NCBI RefSeq assembly: GCF_920987055.1
Contig: NZ_CAKLBX010000001.1
Location: 62,001 to 126,000, forward strand
DNA length: 64,000 bases
Direction: 5' to 3'
Source of the DNA: Novosphingobium sp. CECT 9465
GTDB lineage: Bacteria > Pseudomonadota > Alphaproteobacteria > Sphingomonadales > Sphingomonadaceae
Positions 16,636 to 24,545 of the stretch are shown piece after piece. Positions within the stretch are counted from its first letter, which is position 1, and the number at the start of each line of letters is the position of its first letter. A model generated the notes under the pieces. The model worked only from the letters and a program-made list of their open reading frames with translations. It had not been told where the DNA came from and made no database searches. Both the position numbers and the translations under genes were made by a program.

Positions 16636-17073
16636 ATGGGAATGAGCGCAGGCGGTGATGACGGCCAGCCGATGATGGAAATGAACACGACGCCGTTGAT
16701 CGACGTCATGCTCGTTCTGCTCATCATGTTCATCATCACCATCCCCGTGGCTACCCACGCGGTGAACATCGACCTTCCGCAGCCTTCGCCGCCGACGGAC
16801 GATGTCAAGATCGACCCGATCAAGAACAAGCTGGTGCTGACGCAGACCAACCAGATCCTCTGGAACGGCGCACCGATCAACACGGGCCAACTCGTGTCGA
16901 TCCTGCAATCGACCAAGGCGATCAATCCTGAGCCGGAACTGCAATTCCAGCCGGAGGAATATGCCAGCTACGAGATCGCGAACCAGATGATGAAGATCAT
17001 CACGGATTCAAAGGTCACGAAGTTCGGCTTCGTCGGCAACGAGAACTTCGCGACATTCCAGAAGGCCCAGTAA
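16636..17073 (+). CDS. exbD: Biopolymer transporter ExbD, standard form
   Basis: Second ExbD of the cluster, 145 aa, with the same N-terminal signature MEMNTTPLIDVMLVLLIMFIITIP and membrane Asp (D24), followed by a compact periplasmic domain. A strong AGGAG lies about 10 bp before the ATG. Two unlike exbD genes in tandem are typical of sphingomonads; one may act with TonB and the other in a more specialised uptake or Tol-like role, but the sequence cannot tell which. An intrinsic terminator follows. Confidence 0.95.
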   Translation: MGMSAGGDDGQPMMEMNTTPLIDVMLVLLIMFIITIPVATHAVNIDLPQPSPPTDDVKIDPIKNKLVLTQTNQILWNGAPINTGQLVSILQSTKAINPEPELQFQPEEYASYEIANQMMKIITDSKVTKFGFVGNENFATFQKAQ

Positions 17074-17125
17074 GCCAGAAGGTTGACGCACGGCTCTCAT
17101 CGCCTGCGGCAGTGAAACACGGAAA

Positions 17126-17152
17126 GGGAGCGGAGCAATCCGCTCCCTTTTT
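17126..17152 (+). terminator. Terminator of the tonB-exb cluster
   Basis: A 9-bp stem (17126-17134 with 17139-17147), GCAA loop, followed by TTTTT. The T-tract is also the outer end of the adjacent repeat element. Confidence 0.92.
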
Positions 17153-17316
17153 GTTTGGCGATCACGTCGTTTGCAAACACTGGGCGTAGAGCACCCTCCC
17201 CACTGCGACTAACTCTTCTTTCAGAAGCGCAAGTCTCGCTCCCCTCCCGCCTGCGGGAGGGGCTGGGGGTGGGTTTACGGCGACTGCGTTTGCAAACGAC
17301 GCAATCGCTTTTTGTT
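17148..17316. repeat. Palindromic repeat R1, GTTTGCAAAC-bordered (intact IS110 target)
   Basis: A non-coding module whose two ends are inverted copies of one border: T-rich, then GGCGATCACGTC plus GTTTGCAAAC at 17148-17178, and the reverse equivalent at 17288-17316. The two 10-bp palindromes are 129 bp apart edge to edge. The interior has a CCCCTCCCGC/GCGGGAGGGG hairpin (17241-17262) followed by CTGGGGGTGGG. The stretch AAGTCTCGCTCCC at 17231-17243 is the uninterrupted form of the site occupied by the IS110 element at 24.5 kb. Confidence 0.8.
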
Positions 17317-17470
17317 GGCGATTATGTCTTTTGCAAACATCACTTCGTCATTGCGAGGAGGCGAAGCCGACGAAGCAATCCAGCGCCGCTACACACCGCT
17401 CTGGATTGCTTCTCCCCGCTTCGCGGCGCTCGCAATAACGAAGCCAAGGTGTGTATCTGCAAACGATACA
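17309..17470. repeat. Palindromic repeat R3, TTGCGAG-type interior
   Basis: Adjoins R1 and shares its border region. The left border is TTTTTGTT, then GGCGATTATGTC and TTTTGCAAAC (17309-17338); a degraded right border (CTGCAAACGATA) ends near 17468. The interior is a large imperfect hairpin: left arm 17343-17382 beginning CTTCGTCATTGCGAGG, right arm 17401-17444 ending CTCGCAATAACGAAG. The whole unit recurs in inverted orientation at 60121-60291. It abuts the 3' end of the helicase gene. Confidence 0.78.
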
Positions 17471-17488
17471 ACCACCTTTCGTTTACGC

Positions 17489-19903
17489 TCAATTCAGCCG
17501 CATCGCGGCGGCGGCCAGGCTCTCGGCCTCGACGAGCAATTCATCGTCCGCCGCCCCTGCCGGAAGCGTTTCACGACCGATCATCACCAGCACGGGCACG
17601 GCCAGCGGTGTAACGCGGTCCAAAGTCACATGGACCAGTTGACCGGCCGCCCGATCGAGCAGATCACCCAACCGTCCGACATCGGTCATCCGCGCGCGCG
17701 CATCGGCCCACGCGGCCTCGATCAGCAGGTGATCGGGTTCGTACTTGCGCAACACATCGTAGATCAGGTCGGTTGAAAAGGTCACTTGCCTGCCCGACTT
17801 CCGCTTGCCGGGATGCTGGCGTTCGACAAGGCCTGAAATGACTGCCACCTCGCGAAACGCGCGGCGCAGCAGATGCGATTCCTGCACCCATTCGACGAAT
17901 TCGTGTGCGAGGATATCGGGCGAGAGCAGCGGGGCAGGATCGCCAACAGGCCGAGCGCCCCAGACGGCCAGTGCATAGTCGTTGGCGACAAAGCCGAGCG
18001 GCATCATTCCGCGCTCGTTCATGCGCCGGGTGATGAGCATGCCCAGCGACTGGTTCGCGTTCCAGCCCTCGAAGGTGTAGTACACCGTATAATGCCTGCC
18101 GTTGTGCGGAAAGCTCTCAGCCAGCAGATCGCCGGGGCCGGGCAGTCGGCTGCGCCAGTCCTGCATCTCAAGCCATTCGCGCAGATCGTCGGGAAAGCGC
18201 GACCATCCGGCACGGTCTACCATCAGCGCGCGTACGCGTTCCGAAAGGTGTGTGGTGAGCGGCATCCGCGCACCCATGTAGCTGGGGATCTGGCCCGGCT
18301 TCTTTGCCGCGCGCACAATCAGTTCAAGATCGCGCACGCCCTCTACCTCCAGGTCCATTCCGGCAAAGCGGATGGTGTCTCCGGGCGATAGCGTCGCGCC
18401 GAAACTCTCCTCGACCTTGCCCAGGTTGCGACCGTTGCGAAAGCGCACGTCGAGCATTTCGGAATCGACGATGATCCCGGCATTGAGGCGGTGGCGCGCT
18501 GCATGTTCTGGATGGACCAGCCGCCAGATTCCCTGCCGATCGCGCACGATTCGCTTGAACCGGTCATAAGCGCGCAGGGCATATCCGCCCGTGGCCACGA
18601 ATTCGAGCACACGGGACCATTGTGCAGCATCGATCCAGCGATAGGCGCTGGCAGAGCGTACTTCCGCCAGCAGCGCCGCCTCTTCGAATGGACCCGCGCA
18701 TGCGCAGGCCATCACATGCTGCGCGAGCACGTCGAGACCGCCCGGTCGGAACTCCTCGCCATCGCGCTGGCCTTCCTCCACCGCTTCCTGCGCGGCGAAG
18801 GCTTCAAGAAACTCGAAGCGGTTGCCCGGCACCAGCAGCGCACGGCTGGCACAATCGAGGCGATGATTGGCGCGGCCGATGCGTTGCAGCAGCCGCGACG
18901 AACCTTTGGGCGCGCCCATCTGCACGACCAGGTCGATGTCGCCCCAGTCCACGCCCAGATCGAGGCTGGCGGTGCAGACCAGAGCGCGCAACTCGCCGCG
19001 CGCCATGGCCCCTTCCACCTTGCGCCGCGCCTCCTTTGACAGCGAACCGTGGTGAATGCCGATCGGCAGCTTGTCGTCGTTCACGTCCCACAGGAGCTGG
19101 AAGATGTATTCGGCAAGGAAACGGGTGTTGGTGAAGATCAGGGTGGTCGTGTTGCGCCGTATCTCTTCGTAGAGCTGTGGTACGGCCCATGCCGCGGCGT
19201 GTCCGCCCCAGGGGACGCGCTGGTCTTCAGGATTGAGGATGGTGACTTCGGGTGCGGCACCCTCCTCGCCATGCACCAGCCGGACGACATCCGCCTCCCC
19301 CAGCGGGGCAAGCCAGGCGCGAAAGGCATCGGGATCGGCGACGGTGGCCGAAAGCGCGACCCGGCGCATCTGTGGCGCCATCGTCTGCAACCGGGCGAGC
19401 GACAGTGCGAGGAGGTCACCGCGCTTGCCGGTGGCGAAAGCGTGGATCTCGTCCACGATCACGCAACGCAGGTCCGCGAACATCGTGGCGGCTTCGGGGT
19501 AACTCAGCAGCAACGAAAGCGATTCAGGCGTGGTCAGCAAGACGTGGGGAGGACGCGCGCGCTGCCGTGCCTTGCGGTCCGAAGGAGTATCGCCGCTGCG
19601 CGTTTCGACGCGCAGCTTCAGTCCGATATCGTCGATGGGGGTCAGCAGGTTGCGCTGCACGTCATGCGCCAGCGCCTTCAATGGCGAGATGTAAAGCGTG
19701 TGCAATCCGTCGCCGGGCGGATCGTCACTCGCAAAATCGGCTAGCGTGGGCAGGAAGCCCGCCAGCGTCTTGCCGGCCCCTGTATCGGCCACGAGCAGGG
19801 CGTGATCGCCCGCGCGCGCCGCTTCCAGCATATCCCACTGGTGCCGCCGCACACGCCAGCCGCGGCTTTCGAACCAGTCTGCAATGGCGGGGGGAAGCGT
19901 CAT
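17489..19903 (-). CDS. Ligase-associated DNA damage response DEXH-box helicase
   Basis: Superfamily 2 helicase of the Lhr-core type, 804 aa. Walker A ADTGAGKT (39-46), DEIH box (152-155), SAT motif III (186-188) and QRIGRANH motif VI near 350, then the long C-terminal region typical of Lhr-like helicases. In many bacteria this family is encoded with an ATP-dependent DNA ligase, an exonuclease and a PdeM-like phosphoesterase; none of those is adjacent here. Instead it follows, by 22 bp, a J-like protein and an HscC-like Hsp70. Its 3' end lies against repeat R3. Confidence 0.9.
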   Translation of the reverse strand: MTLPPAIADWFESRGWRVRRHQWDMLEAARAGDHALLVADTGAGKTLAGFLPTLADFASDDPPGDGLHTLYISPLKALAHDVQRNLLTPIDDIGLKLRVETRSGDTPSDRKARQRARPPHVLLTTPESLSLLLSYPEAATMFADLRCVIVDEIHAFATGKRGDLLALSLARLQTMAPQMRRVALSATVADPDAFRAWLAPLGEADVVRLVHGEEGAAPEVTILNPEDQRVPWGGHAAAWAVPQLYEEIRRNTTTLIFTNTRFLAEYIFQLLWDVNDDKLPIGIHHGSLSKEARRKVEGAMARGELRALVCTASLDLGVDWGDIDLVVQMGAPKGSSRLLQRIGRANHRLDCASRALLVPGNRFEFLEAFAAQEAVEEGQRDGEEFRPGGLDVLAQHVMACACAGPFEEAALLAEVRSASAYRWIDAAQWSRVLEFVATGGYALRAYDRFKRIVRDRQGIWRLVHPEHAARHRLNAGIIVDSEMLDVRFRNGRNLGKVEESFGATLSPGDTIRFAGMDLEVEGVRDLELIVRAAKKPGQIPSYMGARMPLTTHLSERVRALMVDRAGWSRFPDDLREWLEMQDWRSRLPGPGDLLAESFPHNGRHYTVYYTFEGWNANQSLGMLITRRMNERGMMPLGFVANDYALAVWGARPVGDPAPLLSPDILAHEFVEWVQESHLLRRAFREVAVISGLVERQHPGKRKSGRQVTFSTDLIYDVLRKYEPDHLLIEAAWADARARMTDVGRLGDLLDRAAGQLVHVTLDRVTPLAVPVLVMIGRETLPAGAADDELLVEAESLAAAAMRLN

Positions 19904-19925
19904 TATCCCCTAGATAGGGAAAGGG

Positions 19926-21689
19926 TTACATAATCGAAAGGATTGCTTGCCGATCAGGTGCAGGCGCGGCGAGAGCGGCATCGATCAGCGCGATGGTGAC
20001 CGCGCATTGATCGGCATCGGAACCTGCATTCCCCATGGCCTGCCGCACGCGTTCCTCGCCAATGCCGGTCGTATGCATCACCTTGCCCACGATGGCGCCC
20101 GATACACTCGCCTTGCCTGTTGCAATACGAGGAGGCGGCCCCAGTTGTCTTGCGTCCAGCATGGTCCTCGCCAGCTTGCGCTCGCGCTCGGCCACGGCAT
20201 CGGGAAGCTGCAAATCGGCAGGCAGGCGGCGCGTACGGATGAACGCCATGCATTGTGCCGGGTTCACCTTGCGGGCCGCGCGCAGCAGGGCGACGCGGAC
20301 GCGCTGCACGTCTTCCAGCAGCGGTCCCTTCACCATGCGCGCGGTCATGTACATCCGCTCGCGCACAAGATCGTGGACTTTGGCGATATAGGCTTCGTCG
20401 GTGTCGCCTTCGGACCGGGCTATTGTGCGATTGGCTGAAAACAGCGCGGCCAGATCGGGCTGCCTTGCGCGCACCTGATCGAGTGTCACCCCGGTGCCGA
20501 AGATCGTCGTGGCTGCACGATCCATGATGGCATTTTCGCGGCTCTGGTCGATGGCACCGATCGTCGGAGGCTCGACAACCGCTTGCGGATCGGCATCGTT
20601 CGACGACATGGCAAACCGGACGATCTGGATGAGGAAAATCAGGGCGATGGCAATCAGCCGCCCATTGCTGAGCCAGCCATGATTGCCGCTCGACGTGCCC
20701 TGCCGCTCCCACAGCGCCACGCGCCACGGATCGAAGTGATGTTCCAGTTCGGGGAAATGCCTGCGCACCCCGCCGAGCAGTTGCTCCACATCGCCGCGCT
20801 TGACGAACCAGCCCCGGCGGCTGCCCTGCTGGGCGGGCGTGGTCAGTTCCATCCAGGCCTTGTGCAGGGGGTGCTTGGCGTCGAGCACCTTTTCGCGGAA
20901 GCGCAGGCCCCGCAACCGGCCGTTGAGGAATGCGACAGACTCGCGCTCGCTCACTTGTCCGCGTTCGCCTTCCCATCCGAACACCTGCGCCGCCGGTTCC
21001 AGCAAGGGGGCAGAGCGGGGCCAACTGCGGCAGAGGATGTCTGCCAGCCAGTTGTCGATCTCGTCGAATGCGGTCACGTTCACGTTTTCGGCGTTGTGCA
21101 GCACGGATTTCAGGTGCCCGCGCGCCATTGCCTCTTCCCAACCTTCCAGCGGCGGCAGTTCATCCCCATCGCGATCGGGCAGCAGCAGGCGGTGGAGAGC
21201 CTGTTCGTGCGCCCATGCGGGCATGACCGCATCGGCGTTCTGTTCCAGCCCCAGCAGCACCGGGCGCGTGAAAGGATCGCGCGAGACGGCGATGGCCTGT
21301 TCGGCTGGCGCCTTGGCAGGTGTGAAGCCCGGTGTAACGTCAAGCGATTGCGCGCTCTCGCCCAGCCGCGTGGTCAGCGTTGGTTCGGACGTGCCATGGG
21401 CCTGCGGGGCGCTGTAAAGCCAGCTTGAGGTTTCGGTTTTCGGCTCTTCCGACGCCCCGCCATCGATGTTCGCAACGCCTGCAAAGGGATCGAACGAATC
21501 GTCTGCGGGTGATTCCTGCATCCGCGCCCAGCGCAGTGCGGAATCGCGCGCATCGCGCAACCTTGCATAACCATCGACATCACGGTCGACATCCATCGCT
21601 TTCAGCTTCTCGGCATAGGCGCGGCGGATCGCGGGGATATCACCGGTTTTGGCGATGCCGAGCGCACGAAAGGCTTGAACAGGTGTCAC
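19926..21689 (-). CDS. J-domain-like membrane protein without HPD, partner of adjacent Hsp70
   Basis: 587 aa from a GTG start at 21689, 10 bp after the Hsp70 stop; the frame runs further upstream inside the Hsp70 gene without support. The N-terminal 60 residues (VQAFRALGIAKTGDIPAIRRAYAEKLK, then a YARLRDARDSAL helix) look like a J-domain, but the HPD motif needed to stimulate Hsp70 is absent (the loop reads AMDVDRDVDGY). A long middle region with Trp-rich patches follows, one membrane segment at about 342-362 (IAIALIFLIQIVRFAM), and a C-terminal domain of about 200 residues. The arrangement recalls the E. coli HscC-DjlB/DjlC system. Function is inferred from context. Confidence 0.75.
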   Translation of the reverse strand: MTPVQAFRALGIAKTGDIPAIRRAYAEKLKAMDVDRDVDGYARLRDARDSALRWARMQESPADDSFDPFAGVANIDGGASEEPKTETSSWLYSAPQAHGTSEPTLTTRLGESAQSLDVTPGFTPAKAPAEQAIAVSRDPFTRPVLLGLEQNADAVMPAWAHEQALHRLLLPDRDGDELPPLEGWEEAMARGHLKSVLHNAENVNVTAFDEIDNWLADILCRSWPRSAPLLEPAAQVFGWEGERGQVSERESVAFLNGRLRGLRFREKVLDAKHPLHKAWMELTTPAQQGSRRGWFVKRGDVEQLLGGVRRHFPELEHHFDPWRVALWERQGTSSGNHGWLSNGRLIAIALIFLIQIVRFAMSSNDADPQAVVEPPTIGAIDQSRENAIMDRAATTIFGTGVTLDQVRARQPDLAALFSANRTIARSEGDTDEAYIAKVHDLVRERMYMTARMVKGPLLEDVQRVRVALLRAARKVNPAQCMAFIRTRRLPADLQLPDAVAERERKLARTMLDARQLGPPPRIATGKASVSGAIVGKVMHTTGIGEERVRQAMGNAGSDADQCAVTIALIDAALAAPAPDRQAILSIM

Positions 21690-21699
21690 AGGCGCACGC

Positions 21700-23406
21700 T
21701 CATAGCGGCGGGTTTGCTTCGAGCATATCGAGCAGTTCGGCAAGGGTCGCGGCGGCATCGGCAATGCGGCGCGGGTCCTGGCTGTCGAGCGCCGCCGTGA
21801 ACGCCAGTGTGCGGTCACCGATGATCGCGCGGGCATCGCCGAGGAATTCCTCGAAACAGCGCTCCGCCCGCGCCAGCAGGGCCTGATTGGCGGCTTCTTC
21901 GCGCGGGTGATGCTTGAGCGCGGACAGCGCCTTGCGCCGGGCGTCCAGATCGCGCGCCGCCTTGCGATCCTCCTCGTCGATGATCATCAGGTTGTGCTTC
22001 GCGCCGGTCAGCGGCACTTCGACATCGACTTCGAGCAGGCCGGAACTGTCGTAGGAAAAGCGAACCTCGATGTTTACTTCGCCTTCGGCGCGCGGAGGCA
22101 CCGGTACTTTCAGTGTGCCCAGCTTGACGTTGCCCGAAACTTCGCGGGCTTCACCCTGATAGATGCTGACCTCGATCTGCTTCTGATTTTCCGCCATCGT
22201 GCTGTAGATGCCCATGCGACTGACAGGGACGGGGGTGTTGCGGTCGATGATCGGCGAAAACAAGCCTTGCTGAACCTGTCCGCGTGACGTTCGCTCTGCG
22301 GTTTCGATGCCGAGCGTGAACGGGCAGACGTCGGTGATCCGAATTTCCTCAAGCCCGCCGTCCCGCGCGATCAGCCCGCCCTGAATGGCCGCGCCCATCG
22401 CCACCGCATGATCGGGGTGGACCTGCGAATTGGGAAAGCGGCCGAACAGCCGGGTGATCGCCTTGCGCACCACGGGCATGCGGGTGCCGCCGCCGACCAG
22501 CACGATCTCGCTGAGCGATGCCGCATCGATCTGGCTGTCGCGCAGGGCACGCACCACCGGATCGCGCAGCCGCCGGATCAGGCCTTCGGCCTGTGCCTCG
22601 AATTCGGACGTGGAGACGGTCGTCGTCAGCCGCTCGCCATCCACGGTCACGGTAAACTCACCCTCGGCGGCATCGCTCAGCGCGCGTCTGGCGCGTTCGG
22701 CAGCTTGCAGCAGCAGCGCCTGCGCACGGGCCGGATCGATGGTGGCCAGCTTGCCACCGGGATCGAGACGGCCTTTGATGGCACTGGCGAGCGCGGTGTT
22801 GAAATCATCGCCGCCCAGCCGGTTATCGCCCGCCGATGCGCGGACTTCGACGATGCCTTCGAACATCTCGACGATGGACACGTCGAACGTGCCGCCGCCA
22901 AGGTCAAACACCAGAAACGGCTCGCGCTCGGCCTTGTCCTGCAGGCCGAAGGCCAGCGCCGCAGCGGTCGGTTCGTTGATCAGGCGGCGCACGGTCAGTC
23001 CCGCCAGTTCGCCCGCGCGCCGCGTGGCCTTGCGCTGGCGATCGTTGAAATAGGCGGGCACGGTAATCACGGCTTCGGTCGGGCGCTCACCCGTCAGCGC
23101 GGTTACGTCGTCGCGCAGGGCCATCAGCACCAGAGCGGACAAGTCCTCGGCCGAAAAATCCTTCCTGCCCAGCCGGACCTTGCGGTCGGTGCCCATGAAG
23201 CGCTTGAAGCTGGTGGCGGTCGCGCCATCCTTTGCGGCCATGCGTTCGAGCGCGGCAGCGCCGACCAGCGTCGTCCCATCGGGCAGGATCGATACGGCCG
23301 ACGGCGTCAGCAATGCACCCAGCGCATTGGGCACAAGCTGTGCCGCGCCATTGTTCCACAGGGCCACCGCGCTGTTGGTGGTCCCCAGATCGATCCCGAT
23401 GAGCAT
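21700..23406 (-). CDS. hscC: HscC-like Hsp70 chaperone
   Basis: ATP-dependent Hsp70 of 568 aa, shorter than DnaK (about 640), as in the HscC branch. The nucleotide-binding domain has GIDLGTTNSAVA (4-15), FDLGGGTFDVSIVE (about 165-178) and VGGGTRMPVVRK (about 302). The substrate-binding part lacks the extended DnaK-type C-terminal tail. Start ATG 23406 places the canonical N-terminus first; the frame continues 20 codons upstream without motif support. It heads a minus-strand cluster with the J-like protein and the helicase. The hscC name is by overall resemblance; a general DnaK-family label is the fallback. Confidence 0.85.
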   Translation of the reverse strand: MLIGIDLGTTNSAVALWNNGAAQLVPNALGALLTPSAVSILPDGTTLVGAAALERMAAKDGATATSFKRFMGTDRKVRLGRKDFSAEDLSALVLMALRDDVTALTGERPTEAVITVPAYFNDRQRKATRRAGELAGLTVRRLINEPTAAALAFGLQDKAEREPFLVFDLGGGTFDVSIVEMFEGIVEVRASAGDNRLGGDDFNTALASAIKGRLDPGGKLATIDPARAQALLLQAAERARRALSDAAEGEFTVTVDGERLTTTVSTSEFEAQAEGLIRRLRDPVVRALRDSQIDAASLSEIVLVGGGTRMPVVRKAITRLFGRFPNSQVHPDHAVAMGAAIQGGLIARDGGLEEIRITDVCPFTLGIETAERTSRGQVQQGLFSPIIDRNTPVPVSRMGIYSTMAENQKQIEVSIYQGEAREVSGNVKLGTLKVPVPPRAEGEVNIEVRFSYDSSGLLEVDVEVPLTGAKHNLMIIDEEDRKAARDLDARRKALSALKHHPREEAANQALLARAERCFEEFLGDARAIIGDRTLAFTAALDSQDPRRIADAAATLAELLDMLEANPPL

Positions 23407-23508
23407 TCCTGTCCCCGTGCTTCGCCCGCCCTGATGCGTCAGCGCGAACGACATTGGCAAGCGCAAAGCTGCGAAGCGACGAAGTGCCTGTCCCGTGCGA
23501 CCGATGCG

Positions 23509-23533
23509 CGAACCGTGGCCGTGTCCGTCCGTT
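23509..23533 (+). promoter_or_regulatory. Candidate EcfG-type stress promoter for BON-domain gene
   Basis: CGAAC, 16 nt, CGTT. The alphaproteobacterial general stress sigma factor EcfG is reported to use GGAAC-16/17 nt-CGTT; only the first G differs. It ends 36 bp before the ATG. Confidence 0.5.
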
Positions 23534-23568
23534 CATGTTGCATGACAGACCTTGCAAGGAGAGAGGCA

Positions 23569-24405
23569 ATGAACGACCGCCCCGAACGTCATGCGCGCGA
23601 CTATTGGCGCGACGAAGAGCGCCGCGATCACGGTCATTCCGGCCGGAATGACCCAGGACAGGATTATTCAGGAGAATTCGGACGCGACACATGGGGCCGA
23701 TCCGGTTCCACGGGTGCGCCACCGCCGCGTGGAGACGACTGGTCAAGCCGTGGGGCGAACTTGCGCGGCGACAGGCGAACGCACGATTGGGAAGTGGGTG
23801 ATCGCAACTACACCGGGCAATCGTCTGGTGGCCCGTCGCGTTATGCGGGGCGCGGCTATGGCCCTGCAACGCCTGACACATTTACCGGCGACGATTACGG
23901 CGGCGGAACGCGAGCCTGGGCCGGAACCGGATCCAAGGGAAGCGGCCTTGGCGCTGCACCATCCTACACCGGATATTCGGGCCGTGGCAGCTATGGCGAC
24001 GATGACGGACGCGGTTTCATGGACCGCGCGGTTGACGAAGTGCGCAGCTGGTTTGGTGATGAAGGCGCCGAGCGTCGTCGCGAGGAGGATCATCGCGGGC
24101 GTGGACCCAGCGATTACACGCGCTCGGATGAGCGCATTCGCGAAGATGCCAATGATCGGCTGACCGAAGATCCCCGGCTTGACGCGCGGCAGATATCCGT
24201 GGCGGTCACCGAAGGCGAAGTTACCCTGACAGGGACCGTATCCAGCCGCAGCGACAAACGCCGGGCCGAAGATTGCGTCGATGCGCTATCGGGCGTCAAG
24301 CATGTGCAAAACAACCTGCGGGTGCGTTCGGGCAGCGCGCTGGAAGGGCAAGGCGGGACGCTGGGCTGGGGCGACGGTGGCAGTTCAACCACACCTTCTG
24401 CCTGA
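23569..24405 (+). CDS. BON-domain protein with disordered Gly/Asp/Arg/Tyr-rich region
   Basis: 278 aa. Residues 1 to about 150 are low complexity, rich in Gly, Asp, Arg, Ser, Tyr and Trp (many RGY, GDD and RDYW patterns), and are expected to be disordered. A single BON domain follows at about 185-255 (DERIREDANDRLTEDPRLDARQ ... VKHVQNNLRV), a fold linked to membrane or envelope association and osmotic stress. There is no signal peptide or membrane segment. The ATG has an excellent AAGGAGAGAGG ribosome site; a much longer frame upstream is antisense to hscC and rejected. An EcfG-like promoter upstream suggests stress induction. Transcribed away from hscC. Confidence 0.88.
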   Translation: MNDRPERHARDYWRDEERRDHGHSGRNDPGQDYSGEFGRDTWGRSGSTGAPPPRGDDWSSRGANLRGDRRTHDWEVGDRNYTGQSSGGPSRYAGRGYGPATPDTFTGDDYGGGTRAWAGTGSKGSGLGAAPSYTGYSGRGSYGDDDGRGFMDRAVDEVRSWFGDEGAERRREEDHRGRGPSDYTRSDERIREDANDRLTEDPRLDARQISVAVTEGEVTLTGTVSSRSDKRRAEDCVDALSGVKHVQNNLRVRSGSALEGQGGTLGWGDGGSSTTPSA

Positions 24406-24426
24406 TCGTATCGCATCCATGCCGAG

Positions 24427-24455
24427 AAGGGCGCGGCACCCGCTGCGCCCTTTTT
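24427..24455 (+). terminator. Terminator of the BON-domain gene
   Basis: AAGGGCGC (24427-24434) pairs with GCGCCCTT (24445-24452), followed by TTTG. The T-tract merges with the outer border of the interrupted repeat R2. Confidence 0.85.
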
Positions 24456-24526
24456 GCTAGGGAATTATAGCGTTTGCAAACAATGCTGTATTGAACCCAC
24501 CCCCAGCACCTCCCTAAAGGGAGCGA
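24451..24526. repeat. Repeat R2, left part, cut by IS110
   Basis: Starts with the border TTTTTGCTAGGGAATTATAGC followed by GTTTGCAAAC (24472-24481), then ACCCACCCCCAGCACCTCCC and a short CCCT-AAA-GGG hairpin, ending in GGGAGCGA. It matches the reverse complement of R1 up to the point where the IS begins. Confidence 0.85.
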
Positions 24527-24545
24527 CTATCTGACAGGTCAAGTG

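Noticed and set aside
17148..17470. CRISPR-like array in the repeat-rich region after exbD
   Set aside because: Repeats are inverted, unequal and only two modules; no regular short repeat/spacer units and no cas genes.
22408..23568. Long N-terminal extension of the BON-domain frame
   Set aside because: Lies antisense to the hscC-like gene. The strong ribosome site and natural N-terminus are at 23569.
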